Shown: piece after piece, positions 1 to 7,755 of the stretch
Layout of the letters: every line of letters starts with the position of its first letter
How positions within the stretch are numbered: position 1 is the first letter of the stretch
Source: Penaeus vannamei
Taxonomy: Eukaryota; Arthropoda; Malacostraca; Decapoda; Penaeidae
Assembly: GCF_042767895.1 (NCBI RefSeq)
Contig: NC_091560.1
Span: 37,591,239-37,601,238 of the forward strand
DNA: 10,000 bases
Direction: 5' to 3'
Notes under the pieces: generated by a model
Told to the model about the DNA's origin: nothing
Databases searched by the model: none
Seen by the model: only the letters and a program-made list of their open reading frames with translations
Translations under genes and position numbers: made by a program

Positions 1-42
1 TCTTATTTATGTTTTATGATTGATTGTTTATTTTATATCAAG

Positions 43-197
43 GTGGAGTATCTGCTATTGACCTAACAAGCACCAGAGCTCGTGTGCAATGGACAAATGG
101 AGCAAGCAATGGTAGAGTAATTGAGAAATACACAATCCAGACAAGGACACAGTGGACAAAAGAATGGAAAACTGTGGCTGAAAATGTAACAGCCAGG
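43..197 (+). CDS. Cont: Contactin exon a (first half of FN3-1)
   Basis: The acceptor is AG at 41-42 after a T-rich tract and the donor is GTGAGT at 198. The exon starts with the last two bases of a codon (incoming phase 1) and ends at a codon boundary. It encodes GVSAIDL, the B-strand VQW and an NVT sequon, ending in AR. Confidence 0.88.
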
Positions 198-3100
198 GTG
201 AGTGATACATTATAACAAGATCAGATGAAAAATATCTTTGTGTGTATATATGTGCGTATATCTATGTATATTTGTGTGTGTGTGTGTGTGTGTGTCTGTC
301 TGTCTGTCTGTCTGTCTTGGGATCAAGTTCTCACAAGTTTGAATATTTACAGATTATTGATTCTTCCAATGGGCGTATGGAGTACCAGTTGGGAGACTTC
401 CTTTCACCCTGGGCATCACATGAGTTCCGAGTGCAAGGTATCAACAGTCTTGGTCAGGGCCAGTTCTCCACTGCATCTCCCCAGGTAAGTTGCTGTAATT
501 CTTTTCTTGTTTTTTATGGCACACTTATCTGCCAGAAAGTATTTGTTATTGTTGCAATTGTTTTTAATGCAATATACTCCAATATTATTTGATTCTTTGC
601 ATGAAGTTTCTGTAGGTTTAGGATAGGGCCAGCCTTTTGAGCATTTGGATATTGTAATGGTTTCCTTCTCCTCCAGGCCAATACTCGACCAGACATTCCT
701 TTCAAGACCCCATCCAACTTGGGAGGAGGCGGAGGCAAGACCGGGGATCTCACCATCACCTGGGATGTAAGTTGTCATGTATATAGGTTTATGGAAAACC
801 TTTTACTTATTACTTTGGTTTTTCCTTTGAGGAAATATACAAGCCTTTCACTGACTTTAACCTTTGATGGTTGCCATAGTTTGTGTATCAAAAGTACCTT
901 TCCAATTTCAGCCTATGCCTGGAGAAGACCAGAATGCACCGGGAATATACTACAAGTTGTTCTGGAGGCGGTCTGTCTTAGATCCAGAGACAGAGTTCCA
1001 GACTGTTGTGCTGCGTGAACGTGGCAATACAGGCATGCATGTTGTTGATGTTAATCCTATCAAATACTTCTACACCCAGTATCAAGTTAAAATTCAGGTG
1101 AGATTTTATCAGTCACTATGTTTATATTGTAGGTGGAGATTATTGCAGAATTCCATTTTTATATGACTAGATTTAGCAGTAAGTAGAAATGCATGAGTAC
1201 AAGTATAATAAATAGAAATGACCTGTTTTACAGCCATTCAATAATCAAGGAGCAGGTCCTATAAGTGAACCTGTAGAAGTCTTCACTGCAGAAGGTATGC
1301 CTCAGGTTCAACCCACAGAGGTGTCTGCTTTCGCTCACAACGCAACATCACTCAATGTTACCTGGCAGCCTATTAATCCTACCAGAGATAATATCAGAGG
1401 AAAACTTATTGGATACAGAGTAAGTTTTGCATCTTATGAAATTTCTGAGAAAAGAGGTTTTGTGATTGTACTCTTCCTTGTCATGATCTCATAAGAAATT
1501 CTGTTATTGTTATTCACCAGAAAGATGCATTTTATTTATTTATAAATTTTGTACAGATCAAGTACTGGAGGAGAGATGACAATGAGACAGATCATATTAT
1601 CAAGCTGCAGATTGGAACAGAGCCACATGGTTTAATTGTTGGTTTGGTGCCAAATACTTTTTACTGGATCAGAGTTATGGCATACAATAGTGCTGGTGCT
1701 GGACCGGAGAGTGAACGATTCCTGGGTATGTATGCTTGAAAGTTTTCAGGCTTTGTTCAAGTTTTGATATGCATTGGGTAGTTCTTTGATACACTTTGCA
1801 GCAGACATCATTCTTTATTGTATTGTAATTGTCAAAATGTATAATGATAATTCAGGTAAGGTATATTTTATTGGAATATAAATGAATAGCTGAGGTACTA
1901 TTTTATTATTATTGGAAAGCTATAATATACTGAGGTATATTGTAATTTTAAGCTTTTACCAGGATCTTAAAATTTATCTTTGTTATTATTTTTTATAATT
2001 ACTTTGCACAGAACGAACATGGCGCTTCCCTCCACTCATGCCACCGAATGCTGTCAAAGTATATGCCATCAATCCCAGCACTATTCGTGTCACTTGGCGA
2101 GGTGTCACACCTTCTCCCATGGAAGAACCGCTTTATGGATACAAGGTTTGTGGCAGTCATTCTGTTCTTAAGATATTTTATTTTTTGTGAAATGTTTCTG
2201 TAAGTTAGATACAGAAAAATGCAAAGTTAAAGAGAAATTATACACTTTTACAATATTGTCATTGACATCCGAAAGTATTAACAGTTTTCTCATTGAAATT
2301 GGAAATTGTGTATTATGCATTTTATAAGATACAGTATTAATGTAATGATTTGGAACTTTCCATTTGCAGATTAAGGTCTGGGAGGCAGACCAAGATTTCA
2401 CCAAGGCAAATGACACCTATGTTTACATTGGCTCTCCCCTCGAGGCTTACATTAATGAGCTTACCCCTGGCAAAACATACAAGCTTCGAGTCCTTGCTTA
2501 TTCGAGGGGTGGTGATGGCAAAATGTCCTCTCCGCCATGGGAGTTTCAGATGGGTAAGTTGAGGTCTTGGTGAATGCTCTGTATGTGTTATGCTGTATTT
2601 TCAAATCTGTGATTGCTATTTCTGTATTGACCCCTTAGCATGGTATCCTCTCTGATGGATTATAATTCCTTCCCAGCACTTGTAGTAAAAGCTGAATAGT
2701 ATATTATATTGAAGGAGAACAACTACCCTTTTATTTTTAATACCACAGTTAATGTGGTAAATGGCATGTGTTTGGTTGTATTAGACAAGAATACAGTATA
2801 TTTTTAATGGCTAACCCATTCCCTAACGAGATCTTCAAGAACTCATTTTTCACACATTTGTTGTAATATTTTTTCCTGTTGTGTTTTTATAAACTTGAAT
2901 TACCCACCCTTATTTCTCTCATTTTATTATCTAGTACTTGTATTCTTTATTATTATCATTCTTCATGCTTTTTTGTGGGAAAGCTCAGCCAGTGATGTCT
3001 TTCAAGACTTGAATTAATAGTTTGATATGAAATTCAATTTATGCTATTGATATGAATAAAATGGTAAACTTGGATGTTTATTGAAAAATTGAACATCCAA

Positions 3101-3641
3101 GTTTTTTTGTGTGTCAGAGAAATAAATTATAGTGTACATTTTGTTGATGTATTTCAGTGTATGATTATTATAAAAAATCTTTGGTTATTAAAATATATAC
3201 AATGTTCATTTCATCAATATAGTGCTGGAGGGAATGTGTGTCTTTTCCACTAATTTATGCAAAAAAATTTCTAATCAAATTTTAAAGAATGATCATCTCC
3301 CAATTATTTCATGAGTAGGTAGATACAGCTGTTGCATTCTCACTGTTCTGTTTCCATTTGAATGAAAATGGAATCACACATGATTATTACTAATTATAGA
3401 TAAGATGGATACAACTCTGATTTATATTGTTTACTGAAAAAGGAGAAGGAAAATCAGAGGAAAAGAAACACTGAATAACTAATGCAAGATTTTTTTCTTT
3501 TTTCATCAACCAGGTGACCCAGACATCTTGAAGGGTGAAGCTCCGCCTGCCCATGCTTTTATGGACAAAACCCTTGTTTGTACATTCCTGGTGGCCTTCC
3601 TCACTCCCCTGGTTCGCTCATGGGTTAATAGGCATCACTGA
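43..3641 (+). CDS. Cont: Contactin, 3' half: four FN3 domains plus GPI-anchor signal (partial, nine exons)
   Basis: Joined exons are 43-197, 353-484, 677-766, 912-1097, 1234-1419, 1557-1725, 2012-2145, 2370-2553 and 3514-3641. Every junction is GT-AG and keeps one frame, giving about 453 residues and a TGA stop. Numbering from the first full codon, FN3 domains lie at roughly 1-90, 104-200, 213-305 and 312-411. Each has the B-strand Trp (VQW, ITW, VTW, VTW) and the F-strand aromatic or hydrophobic motif (for example YWIRVMAYNSAG). FN3-2 opens with a run of five Gly, as the second FN3 of contactins typically has a Gly-rich turn. Residues 413-453 form a GPI-type tail. Contactins are GPI-anchored neuronal and septate-junction adhesion proteins of the Ig superfamily; in insects Cont works with Neurexin IV and Neuroglian. 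Sequons NVT, NAT, NVT, NET and NDT are present, as expected for an extracellular glycoprotein. The Ig domains and signal peptide lie left of the window. Contactin identity rests on architecture plus remembered family features, not on a search. Confidence 0.9.
273..317 (+). repeat. (TG)n followed by (TCTG)n compound microsatellite
   Basis: About eleven TG units (273-294) run directly into about five or six TCTG units (to 317). The repeat lies inside the intron between exons a and b, ending about 35 bases before the exon b acceptor. It is likely length-polymorphic. Confidence 0.95.
353..484 (+). CDS. Cont: Contactin exon b (second half of FN3-1)
   Basis: The acceptor is atttacAG at 351-352 and the donor is CAG|GTAAGT at 484/485; both junctions are phase 0. 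It encodes IIDSSNGR through the F-strand motif EFRVQGINSLGQG, which is typical of the end of an FN3 module. Confidence 0.92.
677..766 (+). CDS. Cont: Contactin exon c (FN3-1/FN3-2 linker and start of FN3-2)
   Basis: The acceptor ttctcctccAG (675-676) has a strong pyrimidine tract and the donor is GAT|GTAAGT; both junctions are phase 0 and the exon is 90 bases. It encodes a Pro-containing linker, a five-glycine run and LTITW, the B strand of FN3-2. A glycine-rich turn here is a known feature of the contactin second FN3 domain. Confidence 0.92.
912..1097 (+). CDS. Cont: Contactin exon d (core of FN3-2)
   Basis: The acceptor is ccaatttcAG (910-911) and the donor is CAG|GTGAGA; both junctions are phase 0 and the exon is 62 codons. 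It encodes PMPGEDQNAPG, the C-strand YYKLFWRR and the F-strand QYQVKIQ. Confidence 0.93.
1234..1419 (+). CDS. Cont: Contactin exon e (end of FN3-2, start of FN3-3)
   Basis: The acceptor is gttttacAG (1232-1233) and the donor is AGA|GTAAGT; both junctions are phase 0. At 62 codons it is the same length as exon d. It encodes PFNNQGAGPIS (the FN3-2 FG loop and G strand), the interdomain linker, and FN3-3 up to KLIGYR. Sequons NAT and NVT are present. Confidence 0.93.
1557..1725 (+). CDS. Cont: Contactin exon f (rest of FN3-3)
   Basis: The acceptor is tttgtacAG (1555-1556) and the donor is G|GTATGT at 1726. Incoming phase is 0 and outgoing phase 1. It encodes IKYWRRDDNETD and the F-strand motif YWIRVMAYNSAGAGP. 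The phase-1 intron after it falls between domains, as is usual for FN3 modules. Confidence 0.93.
2012..2145 (+). CDS. Cont: Contactin exon g (start of FN3-4)
   Basis: The acceptor is tttgcacAG (2010-2011) and the donor is AAG|GTTTGT. The exon completes a phase-1 codon (Glu) and ends at phase 0. It encodes the linker RTWRFPPLMPP, the A strand NAVKVYA and the B-strand TIRVTW. Confidence 0.92.
2370..2553 (+). CDS. Cont: Contactin exon h (rest of FN3-4)
   Basis: The acceptor is catttgcAG (2368-2369) and the donor is G|GTAAGT at 2554. Incoming phase is 0 and outgoing phase 1. It encodes IKVWEAD, an NDT sequon, and LTPGKTYKLRVLAYSRGGDG, a textbook FN3 E-F-G region. Confidence 0.93.
2554..3513 (+). 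other. Last contactin intron, 960 bases
   Basis: This is the longest intron of the gene in the window. It is AT-rich with no reading frame worth calling. It carries one near-perfect inverted repeat at 3066-3104, listed separately. Confidence 0.85.
3066..3104 (+). repeat. Perfect 13-bp inverted repeat in contactin last intron
   Basis: AAACTTGGATGTT (3066-3078) is the exact reverse complement of AACATCCAAGTTT (3092-3104), with a 13-base A/T-rich loop. A G-U and an A-U pair could extend the stem inward. It is followed by a T run. The role is unknown; it could be a small foldback element remnant or chance in AT-rich DNA. Confidence 0.85.
3514..3641 (+). CDS. Cont: Contactin terminal exon i (GPI-anchor attachment signal and stop)
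   Basis: The acceptor is catcaaccAG (3512-3513) and the exon completes a phase-1 Gly codon. It encodes GDPDILKGEAPPAHA, then a hydrophobic stretch TLVCTFLVAFLTPLV, then the polar tail RSWVNRHH and TGA at 3639-3641. A small-residue region followed by a spacer and a hydrophobic segment fits a GPI-transamidase signal; cleavage would fall near the Gly/Ala-rich stretch. The eight-residue charged tail after the hydrophobic segment is less typical of GPI signals, so a short transmembrane tail is an alternative. Confidence 0.88.
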
Positions 3642-4012
3642 TTCCTGCCTCCAGAGACAGCCTGTCTTCGTGATATTTGCGTGAAGTAATGGAGTTGTCT
3701 GCTCCATTGCCATTACATTGTCCAAGTTCAAACTTGACGATTCCTTGTGTTGCATCAAATACTTTTATTTCACTTTAACCAGGGTTTATGTATATTGTGA
3801 ATCTTATGACTTGCAGTAATTGCATGTTATTGTATTTTGTTGATGTCTGTATTTTACTAGACATAACATATATTTAATGGAATTTATTTTTTTAGTGTGA
3901 CATTCCATTGTTCAAAAGGGCCAAAGTTGGAAAATAGTACAGTAAAACATTCCTGTGTACAAAGATCAGATTTGAAACTTTAGTTCTATAAAGTGTCAGT
4001 TTAAGGTATACA

Positions 4013-4034
4013 TTTTTTTTTTCTTTCTTTCTTT
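4013..4034 (+). repeat. Poly(T)/(CTTT)n simple repeat
   Basis: A run of ten T is followed by three CTTT units in the contactin 3' UTR region. Confidence 0.85.
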
Positions 4035-4275
4035 CCTGCCAAGTAAGAGTGTGAAGTTGCTCATATGAATTTTTGTTAGGATGACTAAATTTGTATTTAG
4101 TCTTTTGCATTGTTAGGATTTCTAACGAGCACTTTTAATCTGTAAGATTTTATCTCTGCAAAATGTAGTTGTTCATGAACTTTAGTTATATATTTACTTA
4201 GCATAGCACAGTAATAGCTATTAAATTGAAATATTAATTACCTTGAGATTTTTTTGCCATATGTCATTTCAAGAT

Positions 4276-4281
4276 AATAAA
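4276..4281 (+). terminator. Candidate poly(A) signal AATAAA for contactin
   Basis: This is the first canonical AATAAA after the contactin stop, about 635 bases downstream. A variant ATTAAA sits at 4220-4225. A G/T-rich stretch (about 4325-4355) follows at a plausible, if somewhat long, distance. Usage cannot be confirmed from sequence. Confidence 0.5.
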
Positions 4282-4310
4282 AACCTCATTACTTAGGTTC
4301 AGTTTTAGTA

Positions 4311-5454
4311 TCTACTTCCCTAGGTAGTTTGAGATGTAGGTTGTCTTTTCTTGTAAACTTTCTTAGACTTCAAGAGAGTCTCATTCACAAATTTTTAACC
4401 AAAGAAAAGTGGAAGAACTGACAATTTAATATCTGGTTGGGGTTATGTCAATGGCAACCATAATTTTCCTGTTCTGCCAAAATGCAATATTTGTACTCAC
4501 TCAGTATAATGGCTTAGCAAGTCCTCCATTGTTATCAGGAAAGTATTATGAGCAATAGTATTGTTACTATTTATATTTTTATGATAAATGTATATTTAAG
4601 AGGTAAAAAAAAAACGGAAAGAAAAATGCACAAATGGCCAAGTGATAATTCACTTGTATGTAATTCACAAATGTATTGTGTGTAAGAAATGTGCATAAGT
4701 GATGCGATTCTTTTTAAGTATATCTCAAACAACCATAATTGCTAAATTGTATTCAAGTTACCTGAATGACTGTCAGTGAATTCAGGTTTGAATACTGAAA
4801 TTGTATAATACTTTTATTGTTGAATACATAGTGGCTTCATAAATATTTTGGATAAGCACATTAAGTGGTATTATCATGTATGAAATGCAAGATATATTCC
4901 TAAATGTAAGCATTGTTCAAACTTTCAGGAACTTTGGCGTGCCTTTCTTCCATCCTTTACTGTATGGAATGTGGTTGTACCATATTGTGATCAAGTTATA
5001 AAGCAATACTTTCAGAGGCACTTGAATTACAAGTGTTGGAAACATTCTAACCATTTATGTATACAGATAATTGATATTTACATAATTTTCTTTATGATAG
5101 TAAAAGTGAAAGTCAGATAGTTTTTCTTTCTTTCTCTTTTCTTATTTTTTAATGGGTATCAAGTTTTCTTCCAGTATTTGAATGAAACACAGATACCTGA
5201 TCTAGAATTCCTCTCTAAAATTAAGGAATTCCAATATCCAATATATTGATGTGTGACTGTACTTCAGTGTTTCCGTCCAGTTTTATAGTTTGTGTACAAT
5301 TTTGTAAAGTTCTTTATGTGTACTTACATTTAATTTAAGATTGTGAAATATTTTAATTTGTTTAAATCAACACTGTCGTCTGTTATGCTGTATTCATATA
5401 AAAATATTTTACAACTTTTTGTATTATTGAACAATTCTTTACTTTTCCTCATAT
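4311..5454. other. AT-rich sequence without a gene
   Basis: No coding signal, RNA gene or repeat family was recognised. It may be an extended contactin 3' UTR or intergenic DNA. It contains two imperfect or short hairpins (4751-4793 and 5205-5231), described in findings. Confidence 0.6.
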
Positions 5455-5458
5455 ATGA

Positions 5459-5468
5459 CCCCCCCCCC
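5459..5468 (+). repeat. (C)10 homopolymer
   Basis: Ten C occur in a row at the apparent left edge of the C/T-rich retroelement region. This is a likely site of sequencing length error. Confidence 0.8.
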
Positions 5469-5756
5469 ACTCCTTTGCTAAACATCTTCCTCATCCAGCC
5501 CCCCCACCCTTTATATCCACAACAGGCTCTTCTCTTACCATCTTCAAGTTGCTACTGAACTTGGTGCCTACTTTAGTTAGGCCAGTAGCAGCTCTCTCCT
5601 TTCTCCTCACTTCTCTTCCATAAAATCAAACAAAGAGTGCAGTTCTCCCAGTCTTCTACAGAATCCTATGAAGCCCCTTTTTCTTCTGAAATTTATATGT
5701 ATTACAGTTGTGCTGCAATACCCATGAATGCCCAGGCAGTATACAATATTTTATAA

Positions 5757-6420
5757 CACCTTCCATCAACTTCCTTGGCCTTCCTCTTACCAATATTCAA
5801 TAATATTTGGATAACCAGAAACTCTCTTCCCCACTGGCATGAAGCCCTTGTAGTATCAGTCTTAAAACCAAATAAATCTGGTATTCTTCCTCAAGACTAC
5901 TGTCCCATAGCACTTACAAGCTACTTATGCAAGTTATTGGAATGAATAGTACCAATGCAACTGATGTGGTACCTGAATATCATAACCTCTCATCAAATCA
6001 CATAAATATTTGCCATGCATCAGTATTAGCTGTCTTCAATGTGATACCACATGGCAATACCATATCCTTCAACAACTATCTTCCCATGGCAGATGCAGAA
6101 ACATGGGCTTGTTCATATATTCCTTTTTTCTGAATGCACCTTGTGTGTCAGATTTGCCTCTTCTACTTTATCTTCTTTCCGTCAATTTGAAGATGCCCCA
6201 CAAGGCAGTATGCTCAGTACCTCATTATTCCTCATTGCTTTAGATAGATTGGTTTCAGCTCTACCATCAGGAATCTGGTTATCACTGTATGTGGATGATC
6301 TAGCCATCTTTGCCTCTGGTTCTTTCATACTTGCTCTCCATCAAAGTCTCCAGTTTGCATTAACATCAATCTCTTCAGCTACTAACCATGGCTTTCAATT
6401 TTCTACCTATAAGACCTTTC
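5757..6420 (+). pseudogene. Reverse transcriptase remnant of the jockey-like element
   Basis: The first open block, 5757-5942, includes IFNNIW, HWHEALVVSVLKPNKSG and CPIALTSYLCKLLE, the usual N-terminal reverse transcriptase blocks, and is closed by TGA at 5943. The frame then shifts: SVLAVF (near 6020-6040) is in one frame and DTTWQYHILQQL (from 6043) in another. A third shift leads into the frame carrying the PQGS motif (6198-6209), LFLIAL, and the catalytic YVDD (6288-6299). Catalytic aspartates at YVDD are intact, but no uninterrupted enzyme could be made. It carries no promoter of its own that I can see. Confidence 0.85.
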
Positions 6421-6742
6421 CGTCTTTTCTTCTCATTCATGTATAGACTCCTAACCTATCATCCAATTCTGCCCTTCAGGTAAGTTCCTTGGTGTCATTT
6501 TGACTCCAAACTATTTTGGGGAGATCATATCCTTTTTGTTGAAAGAGCCAGTCATCACTCACTCTTACAAACTCTCACATATATATCTTGGGGGTTCAGA
6601 ATGAAAATGCTCATCTCCATATTACCCTAATCCTCTCCAACCTTGCTGTCATATATATTATTCTGCCTCTGCCTCCTTTCTTGCACACATTGACACAATC
6701 CACAATTGTAGTCCTAATCCACCTCAGGTACTGGTTTCTCCA

Positions 6743-7210
6743 TTGTCTTTCCTTCTCACACATACAACTTTTCCTTTCATCCTGAATCAAGCATCTTTAC
6801 AACAGAACTTTATATTATCTTCTTTTTACAATGCATACCTTCCATCTCTTCCTCATCCTTCACCATCTTTACTAGCTCATGTAATTCACTATCACTCATA
6901 CATTCCATACACCCTATCAGCCCTGAAAGATAAAAGATCAGTTGTTTTATCTGTCAACATGACAGAAAAAAGCCATGGACAGGCAAATGCCTTGGCATGA
7001 TCTGCCACATTATCCACAATCCATCAACCTTGCTTTTCACACATTCCAGACACCAACTACTACCCCCACTTCAAAACTTTCCTCTACTACAGTTGGCAAT
7101 CTCTTTCCCGACCTCCCAACCTGCCGGACATCCTCATAGAATCCCCAATCTTTTCAATTGACAACCTGTTCTCCTTCCTCAGATGCATAAATACCCTCTA
7201 TTTGATCTAA
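6743..7210 (+). pseudogene. RNase H-like C-terminal remnant of the jockey-like element
   Basis: Part of a frame ending VVLS...HGQANALA, then a TGA at 6998, then continuing in the same frame with SATLSTIHQPCFSHIPDT and FKTFLYYSWQSL. This resembles the RNase H end (the GNxRADxLAKxA motif region) and the following segment of jockey-type ORF2 proteins. The ADALA-like motif is present as ANALA; the key G-N-x-R residues are eroded. The stretch 6420-6742 between this and the reverse transcriptase holds only degraded, frameshifted sequence with no motif I can name. Confidence 0.6.
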
Positions 7211-7345
7211 TTACTCTTTGTGCTTAAATCTTCCCCTCCTATCAATTGCTATCCTACCCCATTTACTCTGCCTCTACCTACCCCTTTTACTTCCATAGTA
7301 TCTTACAATACCATATGACAACTGAAACCAAAGACATTTTATTCT

Positions 7346-7351
7346 AATAAA
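7346..7351 (+). terminator. AATAAA near the 3' end of the retroelement
   Basis: A canonical hexamer lies about 80 bases before the heptamer tail, on the element's sense strand. It could act for the element or for read-through contactin transcripts; there is no evidence for either. Confidence 0.3.
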
Positions 7352-7431
7352 GAACTACTTTAAACCCCTTTCATCACAATACATTACCATAGTGCTGTAT
7401 GACCTTTGATGTCTGGCACATTTGTTTAAAA

Positions 7432-7450
7432 CATTAACCATTAACCATTC
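7432..7450 (+). repeat. CATTAAC heptamer tandem repeat, probable 3' tail of retroelement
   Basis: CATTAAC CATTAAC CATTC follows the last retroelement-like sequence. Many non-LTR elements end in a short tandem repeat instead of poly(A), so this is taken as the 3' terminus. Confidence 0.55.
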
Positions 7451-7612
7451 CTCATATATATATCAATGGAAAGAGTAAGACTGAAGAGTACTTGAAACTA
7501 AGTGAATATTATGTGTCAAAAATGTATATACATTTCTTATAAATTTACATACTAAAGAAGTATACTGATTCATATTAGGCATTAATAAGACCTGCAAGTA
7601 ATATTTTTCACT

Positions 7613-7618
7613 TTTATT
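7613..7618 (-). terminator. Candidate poly(A) signal for the minus-strand gene
   Basis: TTTATT on + reads AATAAA on -. It lies 52 bases beyond the TGA at 7672-7670, which implies a very short 3' UTR. Its position supports the terminal exon call. Confidence 0.55.
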
Positions 7619-7669
7619 ATATCTTCAGGGTAAAAAAGAATACCAAAATCAATGAACTTTATATGAGTA

Positions 7670-7755
7670 TCAGCACCTAGCTATGGCTTTTTGCGCAATC
7701 CATCTACACGGAAATTCTGGAACAGCAGGAACAGCCTGAATCTCTAGAGGAGTCC
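7670..7755 (-). CDS. Terminal exon d of the minus-strand repeat protein
   Basis: The acceptor is taattccAG (7757-7756 on -). The exon completes a phase-1 Gly codon and encodes TPLEIQAVPAVP, then CRWIAQKAIARC and TGA. The coding case is that TPLE...CRWIA lines up with DPLQ...CTWFA of repeat copy 1, and that phase matches the upstream donor. It has no start codon and is short, so it is easily missed. Confidence 0.72.

Larger units (their letters stand above)
3642..4310 (+). other. Contactin 3' UTR (minimum extent)
   Basis: This AT-rich non-coding sequence follows the contactin stop. The end is set roughly 30 bases beyond the first AATAAA at 4276; it could run further, since no transcript evidence is available. 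A (T)10(CTTT)3 tract lies at 4013-4034. No conserved reading frame was seen on either strand. Confidence 0.6.
5455..7450 (+). mobile_element. Degenerate jockey-like non-LTR retrotransposon, 5'-truncated
   Basis: Base composition changes to a C/T-rich + strand near 5455. From 5757 translated blocks match the order of a jockey-clade ORF2: the region before the reverse transcriptase palm, reverse transcriptase with PQGS and YVDD, then an RNase H-like C terminus. The endonuclease and ORF1 are absent, so it is a 5'-truncated copy as commonly left by target-primed reverse transcription. Stops and at least three frameshifts show it is dead. It ends in a short tandem heptamer (7432-7450). The left boundary is uncertain, since 5455-5756 gives only weak resemblance. 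The clade assignment comes from recalled motif patterns, not a search. Confidence 0.82.

Noticed and set aside
24..42. Contactin reading frame starting at 24
   Set aside because: There is no ATG there, and 24-42 is a T-rich acceptor tract ending in AG. The frame enters from an upstream exon.
416..778. Two minus-strand frames over contactin exons b and c
   Set aside because: They are antisense shadows of the contactin exons and an intron, with no recognisable domain.
3892..4110. 72-residue minus-strand frame in the contactin 3' UTR
   Set aside because: It has low-complexity Lys-rich content caused by the poly(T)/(CTTT) tract, with no domain and no splice context.
5343..5558. 71-residue + frame before the retroelement
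   Set aside because: It joins AT-rich sequence to the C-homopolymer region. It has low complexity and is not recognisable as protein.
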